Positions 1 through 9,780 are shown, numbered from the stretch's first letter. The stretch is DNA of 64,000 nucleotides from Collinsella sp. AF02-46-1 (GCF_003465825.1 NZ_QSBV01000010.1:1-64000), one strand, 5' to 3'. Notes: a model not told the origin generated them from the letters alone. Numbers and translations: made by a program.

Positions 1-3
1 AAG

Positions 4-30
4 AAGGCCACTTAATGTGGCCTTCGTCTT
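4..30. terminator. Terminator hairpin at window edge
   Basis: The arms AAGGCCAC and GTGGCCTT surround a five-base loop and are followed by a weak T-rich tail. The gene it ends lies outside the window. Confidence 0.5.
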
Positions 31-111
31 GCGCAGGACTGTCCGAGCAGCAAACCAAAACCATCTCGCCGGCCCAGCGACCATCCCTCCCAAAGATTTT
101 CAAAAAAGTTG

Positions 112-141
112 TTGACGCGCGCGTAACGACTCGTCTAATAT
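112..141 (+). promoter_or_regulatory. Promoter of the tRNA-Ile/Ala cluster
   Basis: TTGACG (112-117) and TAATAT (136-141) are separated by 18 bp, a near-consensus housekeeping sigma promoter. The predicted start lies a few bases before the tRNA at 156. Confidence 0.6.
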
Positions 142-155
142 ATCCCTTGCGCGAT

Positions 156-232
156 GGACCTGTAGCTCAGTTGGTTAGAGCGTCCGGCTGATAACCGGGA
201 GGTCACAAGTTCGAATCTTGTCAGGTCCACCA
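156..232 (+). tRNA. tRNA-Ile (GAT)
   Basis: The acceptor stem GGACCTG pairs with CAGGTCC, the D-loop and TTCGAAT T-loop are canonical, and the anticodon loop CTGATAA gives anticodon GAT. CCA is encoded at 230-232. An identical copy lies at 380-456. The gene is not inside an rRNA operon here, although Ile(GAT) and Ala(TGC) are often found in rRNA spacers. Confidence 0.95.
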
Positions 233-243
233 CTTTCTTTCGC

Positions 244-288
244 AATAAACACCCCAGCGAGAGCCGAGTCGCCGCTGGGGTGTTTATT
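244..288 (+). terminator. Hairpin between tRNA-Ile and tRNA-Ala
   Basis: Sixteen-base perfect arms (244-259 and 273-288) with core ACACCCCAGCG form a very stable hairpin. There is no long U tract, so it may be a processing hairpin or an inefficient terminator. Confidence 0.5.
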
Positions 289-299
289 ACTGTCTCCGT

Positions 300-375
300 G
301 GGGGTTTAGCTCAGCTGGGAGAGCGCGGGCTTTGCAAGCCTGAGGTCAGGGGTTCGATCCCCCTAACCTCCACCA
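300..375 (+). tRNA. tRNA-Ala (TGC)
   Basis: GGGGGTT pairs with AACCTCC (one G-T pair), the T-loop is GTTCGATCC, and the anticodon loop TTTGCAA gives TGC. CCA is encoded at 373-375. Only four bases separate it from the next tRNA, so the two are probably co-transcribed. Confidence 0.95.
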
Positions 376-379
376 TGAT

Positions 380-456
380 GGACCTGTAGCTCAGTTGGTT
401 AGAGCGTCCGGCTGATAACCGGGAGGTCACAAGTTCGAATCTTGTCAGGTCCACCA
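380..456 (+). tRNA. tRNA-Ile (GAT), second copy
   Basis: This is a base-for-base copy of the tRNA at 156-232, with anticodon GAT and encoded CCA. The two flank tRNA-Ala, which suggests local duplication. Confidence 0.95.
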
Positions 457-470
457 TCAAAACTGTGAAG

Positions 471-500
471 AGCCCTGGGGCGTTGCCTCGGGGCTTTTTT
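471..500 (+). terminator. Terminator of the tRNA cluster
   Basis: AGCCCTGGGGC (471-481) pairs with GCCTCGGGGCT (485-495) and runs into T6. Confidence 0.8.
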
Positions 501-614
501 CTTGTCTGTGATAAATCTCATTTTGGTTTTGTGTTCTGTGCGAAAGATTGGGTAGTATAGCTATTCGATGCGGCGCGCTGCCGCGTGTTAACCGCTACGT
601 ACCGGAGGTGTTCC

Positions 615-1115
615 ATGGTTCGTGTCGACATAGAGACCATCGTCATGGCCGCCGGTCCCGTGCCATCGCTTATCGTGCTTCGTGAGCGCAGCAGCAAATC
701 GGACTCGCCCGCGCCGCTGCGTTCCCTTTCCATTCAGACTGGTTCGTTTGAGGCTGCGGCAATCAGCCGTGGCATCGATAGCGGCCGAGCCGAGCGCCCG
801 ATTACCCATGACCTGCTGCTCGATGCCGTTGACGCCCTGGGCGCCAAGCTCGAGCGTATAGAGATCGTTCGCGCCGAGCCGCCGGTGTTCTACGCGACGA
901 TCGTCGTGCTGGCCGATGGCGAGGAGCGCAAGATCGATGCCCGCCCCAGCGATGCCATCGCCCTTGCCGTACGCAGCAATGCTCCCATGTTTGTGGAGGA
1001 TGACATCATGAATCGCCTGGGCACTGTTTCTACCCACGCCGAGGAAGTCGACGACGAGCAGGAGTTCGAGAAGTTCGACGAGTTCGTCCATACGCTCTCC
1101 CCCGATGATTTCTAA
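615..1115 (+). CDS. Bifunctional nuclease domain protein (DUF151/BFN)
   Basis: This 166-residue protein matches the bifunctional nuclease family (DUF151), small proteins with reported RNase/DNase activity. The recognisable core is the central stretch with ATIVVLADGEERKIDARP and SDAIALAVRSNAPMFVEDD, the family's DARPSDAIALA signature, followed by an acidic tail. The ATG at 615 is chosen because GGAGG lies at 604-608; an upstream GTG at 585 lacks a ribosome site. The gene leads a short run with two unknown proteins and typA. Assignment to the family is firm; the cellular substrate is not known from sequence. Confidence 0.85.
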   Translation: MVRVDIETIVMAAGPVPSLIVLRERSSKSDSPAPLRSLSIQTGSFEAAAISRGIDSGRAERPITHDLLLDAVDALGAKLERIEIVRAEPPVFYATIVVLADGEERKIDARPSDAIALAVRSNAPMFVEDDIMNRLGTVSTHAEEVDDEQEFEKFDEFVHTLSPDDF

Positions 1116-1145
1116 ATGTCTGGCACGCGAGCGGAGAGGTCGCTG

Positions 1146-1502
1146 ATGGGCACCCGCGTATCGGCTGAAGCGGTCGCCATCGCGCGTGAAGCCCAGATGC
1201 GCTCCGAGGCGTCCGAGGCGGCTCGCATTGCCTATGTGACGCAGGCCCGCACGCTTCGCGAACGCCGCGGCTCGTTTATCAAGATGGTTGTCATCTCCGC
1301 CCTTGTCGCGGCAATCTGCTCGCGCCTTCGTGGTACAGTTGGTGCGCTTGGGTTTTCGATCTCTACGGGCCTCGTGATCTGGGGCGTGGTCGATGCGGTA
1401 ATGCTGACCAGTCAGATCAAGGTGCTCGACAAGCGCGCGATGGATATGATGCGCGCCCGCGACGCTGCCGCCAAGATCGCTGCCGAGGCACAAGAACTGT
1501 AA
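1146..1502 (+). CDS. Small membrane protein of unknown function
   Basis: I do not recognise this family. The 118-residue protein has a charged N-terminal helix rich in Ala, Glu and Arg, two closely spaced hydrophobic segments (roughly residues 43-60 and 65-85) and a charged Ala-rich C-terminal helix, suggesting an inner-membrane hairpin with cytoplasmic ends. I choose ATG 1146, preceded by GGAGAGG at 1133-1139; an earlier ATG at 1116 directly abuts the upstream stop codon and would add ten residues. It is probably translated with the DUF151 gene before it. Confidence 0.7.
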   Translation: MGTRVSAEAVAIAREAQMRSEASEAARIAYVTQARTLRERRGSFIKMVVISALVAAICSRLRGTVGALGFSISTGLVIWGVVDAVMLTSQIKVLDKRAMDMMRARDAAAKIAAEAQEL

Positions 1503-1532
1503 CGACGCCGGACTCGATGGGAAGGTCTAAAG

Positions 1533-1982
1533 ATGGCACAGGATATGCAGGACGCCGGTAACGTCTCCGCCGAGCTCGACGCCATGGTGTGCGATCTGAT
1601 TGGCGCCTTCTTGGACGACCTGGCCGCGGGCGAGAACCCGGGCGTGGTTGTGGCAATTGAGGACGCCGCTTCCAACCGCTATCTGGCCGCGCTCGACGAA
1701 GATGGCGAGGAGGCATGCCTGGAGGCTGCCACCAACTTTATCTCCGAGCACAAGATGGGTCTTAAGGACGAGGGCCTGGGCCGTATCGCCCGCTATGCCA
1801 TCGGCTACACCGGCTGCGTCGAGATTGACGGCGGCTATCACGATGCTCTGCTCGTGAGCTTCTTCGAAACCACGCTCGAGAGCGGTTTTTCGGCATACGT
1901 GCTGTATGAGGGCATGGGTGCCGGCGATGGTTTTATGTGGAGCGACCCTGAACCTGCAGGTGAGGAAACCCCTCTTATCTAA
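1533..1982 (+). CDS. Hypothetical acidic soluble protein
   Basis: This 149-residue acidic protein has no signal peptide or membrane segment and no motif I can name. It contains alternating hydrophobic stretches compatible with an alpha/beta fold, for example IGYTGCVEIDGGYHDALLVS. It starts 30 bases after the preceding gene, behind GGGAAGG (1519-1525), and is followed by typA 117 bases later. Its composition and codon use resemble its neighbours, so it is probably a real gene. Confidence 0.7.
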   Translation: MAQDMQDAGNVSAELDAMVCDLIGAFLDDLAAGENPGVVVAIEDAASNRYLAALDEDGEEACLEAATNFISEHKMGLKDEGLGRIARYAIGYTGCVEIDGGYHDALLVSFFETTLESGFSAYVLYEGMGAGDGFMWSDPEPAGEETPLI

Positions 1983-2099
1983 AATCGCTAAAATAAACGA
2001 GTTTTCGGTAAAAGGCTCAATATTCCCGCTGAGCGTTGTATCGCTGGGCGGGCCGCATACGCGTGCCGTTTGTATATGGATAGAAGATAGGGGAACTAC

Positions 2100-3938
2100 A
2101 TGCGCGTAGACAATCTGAGGAACATCGCCATCATCGCTCACGTCGACCACGGCAAGACGACGATGGTCGACAAGCTCCTGCGTGCCACGGACGCCTTCCG
2201 TGCTAACCAGCAGGTCGAGGACCGCGTCCTGGACTCTAACGACCAGGAGCGCGAGCGCGGCATTACGATTCTCGCCAAGAACATCTCTATCGAGTACAAG
2301 GACGTTAAGATCAACGTCATCGACACCCCGGGCCACGCCGACTTCGGCGGGGAGGTCGAGCGCGTGCTGCGTATGGCCGACGGCGCCCTGCTGCTGGTCG
2401 ACGCTTTTGAGGGTCCCATGCCCCAGACCCGCTTCGTGCTGCGTCACGCTATCGACACCGGCCTTAAGATCATGATCGTCATCAACAAGATCGATCGTCC
2501 GGGCGCTAACCCCGAGAAGGCCTACAACGACTGCCTCGACCTTATGGCCGACCTGGGCGCTACCGACGACCAGCTTGAGTTTGCCATGGAGCATGTCATC
2601 TACGCCAGCGGCGTCAACGGCTTTGCCCGTCATGATCCCGAGGACGGCAACATGGACATGTACCCGCTGCTCGACATGATCATCGACGACATGCCCGCAC
2701 CCGAGGTTGACGAGACCGCTCCGCTGGCCATGCAGTGCGTGACCATCGATCACTCCAACTTCGTCGGCCGTATCGGCATCGGCCGCGTGTACTCCGGCAC
2801 CATCCACCAGGGCGACCAGATCTTGGTCGTCAAGAACGACGGCTCCAGCGCCACCGCTACCGTCAAGCAACTCTTTACCTTCGACTACCTGGGCCGTACC
2901 GAGTGCCAGGAAGTCGGCGCCGGCGACATTGCCGCCGTTGTGGGCATCGACCGCACCGATATCGGCGATGTCTACACCGATCCCGAGAATCCCGTCGAGC
3001 TCGAGCCCATCGAGATCGACCCGCCGACCCTGTCCATCGTCTTTGAGGCTTCGACCTCCCCGCTCGTCGGCCGCGACGGCGATATCGTTGGCGCCCGTCA
3101 GCTCAAGGAGCGCCTGTTCAACGAGGCCGAGAACAACGTGACCATGAAGATCGAGGAGCTCGAGGACAAGAGCGGCGTCGAGGTCTCGGGCCGCGGCATT
3201 CTGCACCTGTCCGTTCTGATGGAGTCCATGCGCCGCGAGGGCTTTGAGTTCCAGGTCGGTCGTCCGCGCGTTCTGTTTAAGAAGGACGAGAACGGCAACA
3301 AGATGGAGCCTGTCGAGCAGGCCGTCGTCGAGTGCCCGGACGAGTACTCGGGCAAGGTCGTTGAGGTCTTCGGCACCTCCGGTGGCATCATGACGAGCAT
3401 GGATACCTCGGGCATCGTGACGCACCTTGAGTTTAAGATCCCGACGCGTGGCATCATGGGCCTTAAGAACCGCATCATGAACGTCACCCACGGCGAGGGC
3501 GTGTTCTACCACACCTTCCTGGAGTATGGCCCCTACGCCGGCGAGATCGGCAACCGCCAGAACGGCGCCATGATCTCCATGACCACCGAGAAGGCCGTTG
3601 CCTACGCCCTGGGTACGCTGCAGGAGCGCGGTCAGCTGTTTGTTGAGCCGGGTACCGAGTGCTACGAGGGCATGATCGTGGGCGAGCGCAGCAAGGCCGG
3701 CGACATGGTCGTCAACATCGCCCGCACCAAGAACCTGGGTAACCAGCGTTCCTCGACCTCCGACATCTCCGTGCAGCTGGTGCCGCCTCGCACCTTCTCT
3801 CTGGAGGAGGCGCTGGAGTACATCGCCGACGACGAGCTGGTGGAGATTACTCCCAAGAACATCCGCCTGCGCAAGCGTCTGCTCAACGCCACCGACCGTA
3901 AGAAGGCAGCCGTCCGCGCCGGCCAGGTCAACAAATAA
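2100..3938 (+). CDS. typA: Translational GTPase TypA/BipA
   Basis: This 612-residue protein is a ribosome-associated translation GTPase of the EF-G/LepA group, linked to 50S maturation and stress adaptation. The G1 motif AHVDHGKTT is at residues 13-21, the switch region holds RGITI, G3 is DTPGHADF and G4 is NKID. The elongation-factor domains and the BipA-specific C-terminal region follow, at normal family length. The ATG follows AGGGGA. A stem-loop terminator follows directly, so it ends its transcription unit. Confidence 0.97.
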   Translation: MRVDNLRNIAIIAHVDHGKTTMVDKLLRATDAFRANQQVEDRVLDSNDQERERGITILAKNISIEYKDVKINVIDTPGHADFGGEVERVLRMADGALLLVDAFEGPMPQTRFVLRHAIDTGLKIMIVINKIDRPGANPEKAYNDCLDLMADLGATDDQLEFAMEHVIYASGVNGFARHDPEDGNMDMYPLLDMIIDDMPAPEVDETAPLAMQCVTIDHSNFVGRIGIGRVYSGTIHQGDQILVVKNDGSSATATVKQLFTFDYLGRTECQEVGAGDIAAVVGIDRTDIGDVYTDPENPVELEPIEIDPPTLSIVFEASTSPLVGRDGDIVGARQLKERLFNEAENNVTMKIEELEDKSGVEVSGRGILHLSVLMESMRREGFEFQVGRPRVLFKKDENGNKMEPVEQAVVECPDEYSGKVVEVFGTSGGIMTSMDTSGIVTHLEFKIPTRGIMGLKNRIMNVTHGEGVFYHTFLEYGPYAGEIGNRQNGAMISMTTEKAVAYALGTLQERGQLFVEPGTECYEGMIVGERSKAGDMVVNIARTKNLGNQRSSTSDISVQLVPPRTFSLEEALEYIADDELVEITPKNIRLRKRLLNATDRKKAAVRAGQVNK

Positions 3939-3968
3939 GCGCTGGGGCTTATAACTGCCAATAAGAAA

Positions 3969-4000
3969 GGGCGTCGACCGCAATGGTCGGCGCCCTTTTT
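3969..4000 (+). terminator. Terminator of typA
   Basis: GGGCGTCGACC pairs with GGTCGGCGCCC (3985-3995) and is followed by T5. Confidence 0.85.
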
Positions 4001-4002
4001 GG

Positions 4003-4363
4003 TGCAATGGGATCAGGTTCGTTTGCACCACAGCTGGGGCGACTATCCCTCCGATCGGCCTTCCAGTCAAAGTTAAATTGTTTAAACATATACATAATTT
4101 CACTGAATATAGCCGGTATGATACAAAACTGTTAACAGGTAAATATCAACTGGTATTAAATTAAAAGACCTCTTTACCTGCGGTTTACATGACTGGTATC
4201 TATATTGTATTTTATGCATTGTGGCATAGACGAACCGTCTTAGAAGTTGCTCCCCAGTGGGTTCTTGCAATGCGCTAGGTAGGTTCTCGTTGATGTTGGG
4301 GTTTGTGTTCGGTCCGACGATTCGCCGTATTCCACAACGTGTTGTAGGAATTAGGGGACAACT
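4003..4363 (+). promoter_or_regulatory. AT-rich leader of the pilus locus
   Basis: This 361-bp gene-free stretch is much richer in A+T than the flanking coding DNA. It holds several possible -10 sequences and one inverted repeat, CAGGTAAA (4136-4143) with TTTACCTG (4173-4180). I found no riboswitch I could fold convincingly. It most likely carries the promoter and regulator sites of the adhesin-pilin genes, and its composition fits laterally acquired DNA. Confidence 0.4.
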
Positions 4364-7300
4364 ATGGACGCACACCGCTCACGGTCGCTGGGTATGGCGG
4401 CCCTGATCTTCATTTTGATTAGCCTCACCGCCGCAGTTTTTCACGGTGCAGCCCCAGTGCGCGCCGAGGATGCGACGACGCCGGCGCCGATTGAGATCAA
4501 CGGCGATACGGCAGCGGTTGAGGTCAAGCTGTATACCGATGAGAACCATAATAAGCCTTTGGGTGATACTGCCGTAACGTCTACTTCGAAGCTCTACGGA
4601 GCTTTCTCGGCACGGTTCATAAGTGATAAGGCGCCTACGCCTCGGAACTACATCGCTGTCTACGAGCTCCCCGATACCATAGTCATTGACAAAAACGCCG
4701 GTGGCGACCTCATGGAGGGTCCGGAGGCTACTGCCGAAAAGGCTGGTACGTGGGAGATCAAGGACAATAAGGTCATTTTTACGTTTGACAAGAGCTGGCT
4801 CGACAAAAACCCTGCGGAAATTTTTGTCGGAGCCAATTTTTCATTTGAGTTAGCAAATAAGAACGCTGGCTCGGACAGCAGTACACCTATCAAGTTCCCC
4901 GGTGCGGGATCAATCAATATTCCAACTACGGATGGCGCCGTCAAAGGGGAGAAATCAGGAGCCTTCTCCCAGGGCGCCGATGGCGTGGCCAAAGTTACGT
5001 GGACCGTCAAGCTTACCGTCGAATCGTATGCAACGAATGTCAAGTTGACCGATACGCTGGGCGCTAACTTCGACTTTGTGGATGGCAGCTTCACGCTCGA
5101 TGGCAAGAAGCTCGGTCCGCAGCCGACGGTCGACGGTCAGACTGTGACCATCGACAATCTGGGCAACCTTTCCCAGGGGAAGCACACGATTACGTATGAG
5201 ACGGTGCTGAAGAGCGGTGTTTCCGCGGGTAACGGCGAGTTTGTCGACGAGCAGGACGCATCCAAGAACACGGCAACGTGGGAGTGGGGCAGCTCGAGCG
5301 ATCGCCAGAGCGGCTCCGTGACTGCTGCTCCCAGCAAGTTTCGCTATGACATGATCAAGAAGTCTGACGGTTCGGGCTCGCCCTCCGATATCTCGTGGAC
5401 TGTCGCACTCAATCAAGGCGAACTCAAAGTTGATATGAGCGGCTATATGTTCACTGACCGTCTGGATGATAAGCAAACGTATACAGGGGGCTACACGGTT
5501 TACAAGGGCAGCTCCGGGTCGGAGGTTCTTGCGACCGGCGCGCTCGATCCGTCGCAGAGCTCGTTTTCTTACACGTTCCCGACCGACCTTGCCGACAAGC
5601 ACGCCACCTATCGTATCGTCTATCACACCAAGATGAACGACACGAGCTCGTACGACACCGTGCGCAATAACGCGACTATCGAGCGCGAGGGTTCCGTTTC
5701 CGGCGCCAGCGAAGGCCAGTTCACGCCGCAGCTGGTCGGTACGCCGATCACTAAGAGGCTCGTGAGCTCCGATGAAGCCGCGACGACGGGTAGAGCGACG
5801 TGGGAGACGCGTGTCGCGCTTAAGGCCATTGTTAATGCGGTCAATCCTGGTTTGGTGACGGTGAAGGATACGTTTCAGTCGGCCTGGTCGCAGAATCTCG
5901 GTGTCGACGAAGGGGCCATTACCATCAAAATCGGCAAGACCGTGCTGGTGCGGGATGCCGACTGGAAACTGACGGCAAGCTGGCCGGTCGGCGGAACAAA
6001 GAGAAATTTCAATCTTGATATATATGTTAACGACAAAGTGAAAGCCGCCCTCGAGAACGAGGACTACGCCGTTATCACCTATGCCACCACATCAGATGCG
6101 CTGTCGGGCTGGTACTCAAACTTCGCGTCGGTCAGCGCGACGGGCCTGAATCTTCAGTGGCCGTACACCGACCTCGTCATGTACGTTGTCAACCAAGAAA
6201 CGACGCCTGCGGTCGAGAAGCCGGAGGCGGAGTCGAAAGTGTCTTGGGACGAGGACTTCGACTGGGGTGCCGTCGACGGCTCGGACGAGAAGGGGGCCTG
6301 GGTCGTCGACTGGACGGTGTACGCGAATCGCCAGAAGGGTAATAAAGACGCAAATGGCGAATTCGAGTACTACGGTGCCGGAAAGCTTAACGGCGCGCCG
6401 CTGAACATAGTCGATACCCTCCCGGACGGCATGAGCTATGTTTCGGGCTTCGCAAAGTACACGCTCGTGCGGAATCCCTACGATCAGCATACGGGGCTTC
6501 ATCGCGGAAGCGAGGCCGAGACGGTCGTTGATGATTGGCAGCTTGCCACCGACAACGTCAGCAGCGATGGCAACACTGTCGCCTTTTCTATTCCCACGAC
6601 TGAACTTGGAAGTTATGCCGGCTACGCAAAGCTAACGTATCGAACGGCGGTCAAACGCGGCGAGCTCGATACCTCCAAGAATGAGGTGAAGTTCATCAAC
6701 TCGGCAAGCGCAGTGTCGGGAAATAAGGAGTTCAAACCCGGTAGCGGTACCGTCACCATCAAGAACAACGTCATCAAAAAGACCGGTGAGCAGGTCAGTA
6801 GTAGCAATCGAATAAAGTACACCATTCTTGTTAACGAATCTGCTGTTGCCCTTAAGAGTGGCACTGACTTCCTTGAGCTCGTCGATACCATGGATGCCAA
6901 GTGCACGCTGGTGCCGTCGATGCTTAAGGTCTATGAGCGGGTGAATGGCGCCTGGTCACCGCTGACTGATAAGGACTATTCGTCGAAGATGGAGCAAGTC
7001 AATGATGAATCTGGCTCGCGTACGAAGTTGACTCTTGAGGTGCCCGACGAGAAATACCTCAAGGTCGAGTACGAGGTTATCCCGACCGGAAACCCCGGTG
7101 AAGAGGTGTCTCTTTCCAATACCGCCAAGCTTACGGGTGTGACGGAAGGCACAGCGATTGACGAGCGAATATGGACCATCCAGAACGCTTCCGCTAGTGC
7201 GGGTGGCAATGGTTACGGCATCACGATGACCAAGTACGACGCCCAGCAGGTCGGTGCTACGCTCAAAGGGGCGGAGTTCACGCTCTACAGCGTGAATATG

Positions 7301-8098
7301 GACCAGGTTGCAACGGCGGGTATCGAAAACGCAAGGACTGAGTTTGAAACCGCCACGACCGACGACAACGGTAGGATCTCGTTTGGCGAAGAAAAGAAGG
7401 CGATGGCCAATTGCGAGCTCTACCAGCTTGTGGAGTCGAGGGCACCCGATGGCTACGCTACGGCAAACCCCATTTGGATTATGCTCAAGGGCAATGCGGG
7501 TACGGAGGAATATCAGAACAAGCTTGAAAAGGCGAGGAGCGTTGTCAAAGACGCGGAGATTGTCGGCGATGCCAAGAAGGACGAGATCTGGGTCTACGAC
7601 AATCGTTTGACGGGATCAGCGGTTATCCAGGCAAAGAAAAGACTTGAAGGCGGGACGTTCAAGAAAGGACAGTTCTCGTTTGCGCTTAAGGACGGCGACG
7701 GTAAGGTGCTCCAGACGGTGACCAATGATGCCGCGGGCAACGTCTCCTTCAACGTCGACTACAACAAGGCAGGAACCTATACCTACACCATTTCCGAGGT
7801 CGAGCCCAAGGGTGCCGTCGACCATGTTAAAGATCACATCACCTATGACACGACCCCGCGCAAAGTCACGGTTAAGGTAACTAATGGCGCGGACCAGCTC
7901 AACGCCGTAGTTACCTATAACGATAGCTCTCAGGACCCACCGACCTTTACCAACACGTATTCGACCACGCTTCCCGAGGCAGGCGGTGCTGGCCTGACTA
8001 TGACATATCTGGCTGGCGCTTCGCTGCTGTGCTTTGCCGCGACATGGATGCATGCTCGTCGCCATCGCGATCAAGGTCGAGGTGGTAGCCGTGAGTAG
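4364..8098 (+). CDS. Large LPXTG-type surface adhesin / pilus tip protein
   Basis: This 1244-residue cell-wall protein is probably the tip or minor subunit of the pilus encoded here. It has a signal peptide (residues 1-35, ending VRAED), then a long region of repeated beta-sandwich adhesin domains. A SpaA/Cna-B-like domain follows around residues 949-1075, with the E-box-like stretch LYQLVESRAPDGY, then an FctA-like isopeptide-linkage pilin domain around 1080-1200. The sorting signal LPEAG with a hydrophobic segment and basic tail ends the protein. The start follows AATTAGGGGA. Its end overlaps the next pilin gene by eight bases. Ligand unknown. Confidence 0.85.
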   Translation: MDAHRSRSLGMAALIFILISLTAAVFHGAAPVRAEDATTPAPIEINGDTAAVEVKLYTDENHNKPLGDTAVTSTSKLYGAFSARFISDKAPTPRNYIAVYELPDTIVIDKNAGGDLMEGPEATAEKAGTWEIKDNKVIFTFDKSWLDKNPAEIFVGANFSFELANKNAGSDSSTPIKFPGAGSINIPTTDGAVKGEKSGAFSQGADGVAKVTWTVKLTVESYATNVKLTDTLGANFDFVDGSFTLDGKKLGPQPTVDGQTVTIDNLGNLSQGKHTITYETVLKSGVSAGNGEFVDEQDASKNTATWEWGSSSDRQSGSVTAAPSKFRYDMIKKSDGSGSPSDISWTVALNQGELKVDMSGYMFTDRLDDKQTYTGGYTVYKGSSGSEVLATGALDPSQSSFSYTFPTDLADKHATYRIVYHTKMNDTSSYDTVRNNATIEREGSVSGASEGQFTPQLVGTPITKRLVSSDEAATTGRATWETRVALKAIVNAVNPGLVTVKDTFQSAWSQNLGVDEGAITIKIGKTVLVRDADWKLTASWPVGGTKRNFNLDIYVNDKVKAALENEDYAVITYATTSDALSGWYSNFASVSATGLNLQWPYTDLVMYVVNQETTPAVEKPEAESKVSWDEDFDWGAVDGSDEKGAWVVDWTVYANRQKGNKDANGEFEYYGAGKLNGAPLNIVDTLPDGMSYVSGFAKYTLVRNPYDQHTGLHRGSEAETVVDDWQLATDNVSSDGNTVAFSIPTTELGSYAGYAKLTYRTAVKRGELDTSKNEVKFINSASAVSGNKEFKPGSGTVTIKNNVIKKTGEQVSSSNRIKYTILVNESAVALKSGTDFLELVDTMDAKCTLVPSMLKVYERVNGAWSPLTDKDYSSKMEQVNDESGSRTKLTLEVPDEKYLKVEYEVIPTGNPGEEVSLSNTAKLTGVTEGTAIDERIWTIQNASASAGGNGYGITMTKYDAQQVGATLKGAEFTLYSVNMDQVATAGIENARTEFETATTDDNGRISFGEEKKAMANCELYQLVESRAPDGYATANPIWIMLKGNAGTEEYQNKLEKARSVVKDAEIVGDAKKDEIWVYDNRLTGSAVIQAKKRLEGGTFKKGQFSFALKDGDGKVLQTVTNDAAGNVSFNVDYNKAGTYTYTISEVEPKGAVDHVKDHITYDTTPRKVTVKVTNGADQLNAVVTYNDSSQDPPTFTNTYSTTLPEAGGAGLTMTYLAGASLLCFAATWMHARRHRDQGRGGSRE

Positions 8099-9734
8099 GC
8101 TTAACCGCCGCTTGTTGGCTGCCGCGACGATAATCATGGTTGCTATTCTGTCTTTCGCGATTGCCCCTGGGATGGCTCATGCTGCCGATACCGGTGCCAT
8201 TACGGTGGACGGTACGGTTGCGACGCGGTATGACGCGTACCAGCTCTTTTCGGCGACCGTTGTCGACGACGCCGATACTGACCAAAAAATTGCAACTGAC
8301 GTAACGTGGGCGAATGATGCCGTTCGCCAGGCCGTTCTTCCGGTGCTTCATGATGCGGGGCTTGATGGCTCGGCATCGACGGCGCAAGCGGCTGCCGAAT
8401 GGATGAATGCTGACGGGCATATGACGACCGCGCTGACGGCAAAGCTTGCCCGCGCGATTTGCAATGTCGGCGCAACTTCCGTGGGCCTTAACGCGAGCAC
8501 GGCGGCCGAGCTGCCCTGCGGCTACTGGCTCATCGTCGCCGACGACGACGCCATCGCCCAGGGCGAGGCCGGCACCGCGCCGATCATGGCCCTGGTCGGC
8601 GGCAGCGCCGTCACCGTCAAGCCCAAGGCGGCGACCCCCAAGGTTGCCAAGAATGTGCTGGAGGACAGCACCGCCGCATGGCAGAAGGCCGCCGACGCCA
8701 CCGTGGGTGACGACCTGTACTGGCGCCTCTCGGCCGCGGTCCCGGCGGGGCTCACGGCCTACGACACCTATGCGGTGCGGTTCGTCGACACCATGAGCGC
8801 GGGGCTCGACCCCTCCAAGGCGGCCGCGAGCGTGCGCGTGTACGTGGCGGCGGGCGCGGACGGCGGCTTTGATGCGGTCGCATGTGAGGGCGGCAACGCC
8901 AACTCGACGCCGGCTAAAGGGTGGACAGACATTACTTCACAGTGCAGGGTCTCGGTCGAGGGCAATGCCTTCACCGTGCGCACCGGCGACCTGGTCGCCG
9001 CGCTCGGCGGGGCCGACGCCTTCGCCACGGGCGCCCGCGTGGTTGCTGTCTACAATGCGCCGTTGGGGGCCAACTGCAATCGAGGTGCCACCAAGGGCAA
9101 CCCCAACGAGGTCTACCTGCGCTACCCGCGCTCTCCCCTCGCCGGCCAGTCCGGCGACGCCGGATTCACCCGCACGCCGAGCGACGATGCGTGCGCCTAC
9201 ACCTGGGGACTCAGTCTGATCAAGCGCTCAAGCTCGGACGATAAACCGCTCGCGGGCGCCAAGCTGCGCATCATCGATGACCGCGGGCGCATTCTAACGA
9301 CTGACGGCTCGTGGTCGACGGATGCCGCCGCGCACGTCACCACGGGCGCGGACGGCCACGTGGAATTGACCAGTGTGGACGCGGGTGTCTACACCGTCGA
9401 AGAGGTCGCGGCTCCCAAGGGATACGCCGCCTTTGAAGGCAAACGTACGGTGACGGTTACGGCCGAGGGCCTGGACGTTAAACAGGTGGCGGCCGGGAAG
9501 CCCAGGGTGACCGTATCGATCGAAAGCCCCCTACGGGTTGATACCGCCGATGCCGGGACGGGTTCGATTGAGCTGTCGGTGCTCAACACCCCAAGCAAAG
9601 AAGCAAGTCGAGGCTTTATGCCCTCGACGGGAGATAGAGCGTTGGTGCTGGTGGCGGCTTTGGCTGCCATCGGAGTGGCGGCTATTGTTGTCGCGCTCGT
9701 CATCAAACGGGGAGGAGGTCGCCGTGAAAAATAA
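8091..9734 (+). CDS. LPXTG pilin with Cna-B domain (first copy)
   Basis: This 547-residue pilin has a signal peptide ending in MAHA-A, a D2-type isopeptide-forming domain, a Cna-B/SpaA domain with E-box-like YTVEEVAAPKGY and the sorting signal MPSTG before a hydrophobic segment and basic tail. The GTG at 8091 is chosen because GAGGTGG precedes it and the signal peptide then has normal length; it overlaps the adhesin gene by eight bases, implying translational coupling. It is a diverged paralogue of the pilin at 9857: both share GYWL...EGEAGT and TWAN blocks. Sorting-motif position 1 is M/F rather than L, which may alter sortase choice. Confidence 0.87.
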   Translation: MSRLNRRLLAAATIIMVAILSFAIAPGMAHAADTGAITVDGTVATRYDAYQLFSATVVDDADTDQKIATDVTWANDAVRQAVLPVLHDAGLDGSASTAQAAAEWMNADGHMTTALTAKLARAICNVGATSVGLNASTAAELPCGYWLIVADDDAIAQGEAGTAPIMALVGGSAVTVKPKAATPKVAKNVLEDSTAAWQKAADATVGDDLYWRLSAAVPAGLTAYDTYAVRFVDTMSAGLDPSKAAASVRVYVAAGADGGFDAVACEGGNANSTPAKGWTDITSQCRVSVEGNAFTVRTGDLVAALGGADAFATGARVVAVYNAPLGANCNRGATKGNPNEVYLRYPRSPLAGQSGDAGFTRTPSDDACAYTWGLSLIKRSSSDDKPLAGAKLRIIDDRGRILTTDGSWSTDAAAHVTTGADGHVELTSVDAGVYTVEEVAAPKGYAAFEGKRTVTVTAEGLDVKQVAAGKPRVTVSIESPLRVDTADAGTGSIELSVLNTPSKEASRGFMPSTGDRALVLVAALAAIGVAAIVVALVIKRGGGRREK

Positions 9735-9780
9735 TTGTCCCCCCCCTTGCTCAATGGCGTACTGCCTCCGTAGCGAGTGA
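9724..9780 (+). other. Short open frame containing a C8 tract
   Basis: A GTG at 9724 lies behind the strong ribosome site GGGAGGAGG, inside the end of the preceding pilin gene. It opens an 18-codon frame that runs through eight consecutive C residues (9739-9746) and stops at 9780. Losing one C would extend the frame to 29 codons; gaining one gives a stop about 16 codons in. It could be a leader peptide, a slippage-controlled switch or a remnant of a lost gene. None is proved. Confidence 0.35.
9739..9746. repeat. C8 homopolymer between two pilin genes
   Basis: Eight C residues lie just downstream of a possible GTG start and upstream of the second pilin. Tracts of this length are prone to strand slippage. 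Confidence 0.9.

Noticed and set aside
1527..4103. Very long open frame on the minus strand across typA (858 codons)
   Set aside because: It is opposite a certain typA gene; high-GC codon bias keeps the antisense frame open, and it has no ribosome site or recognisable domain.
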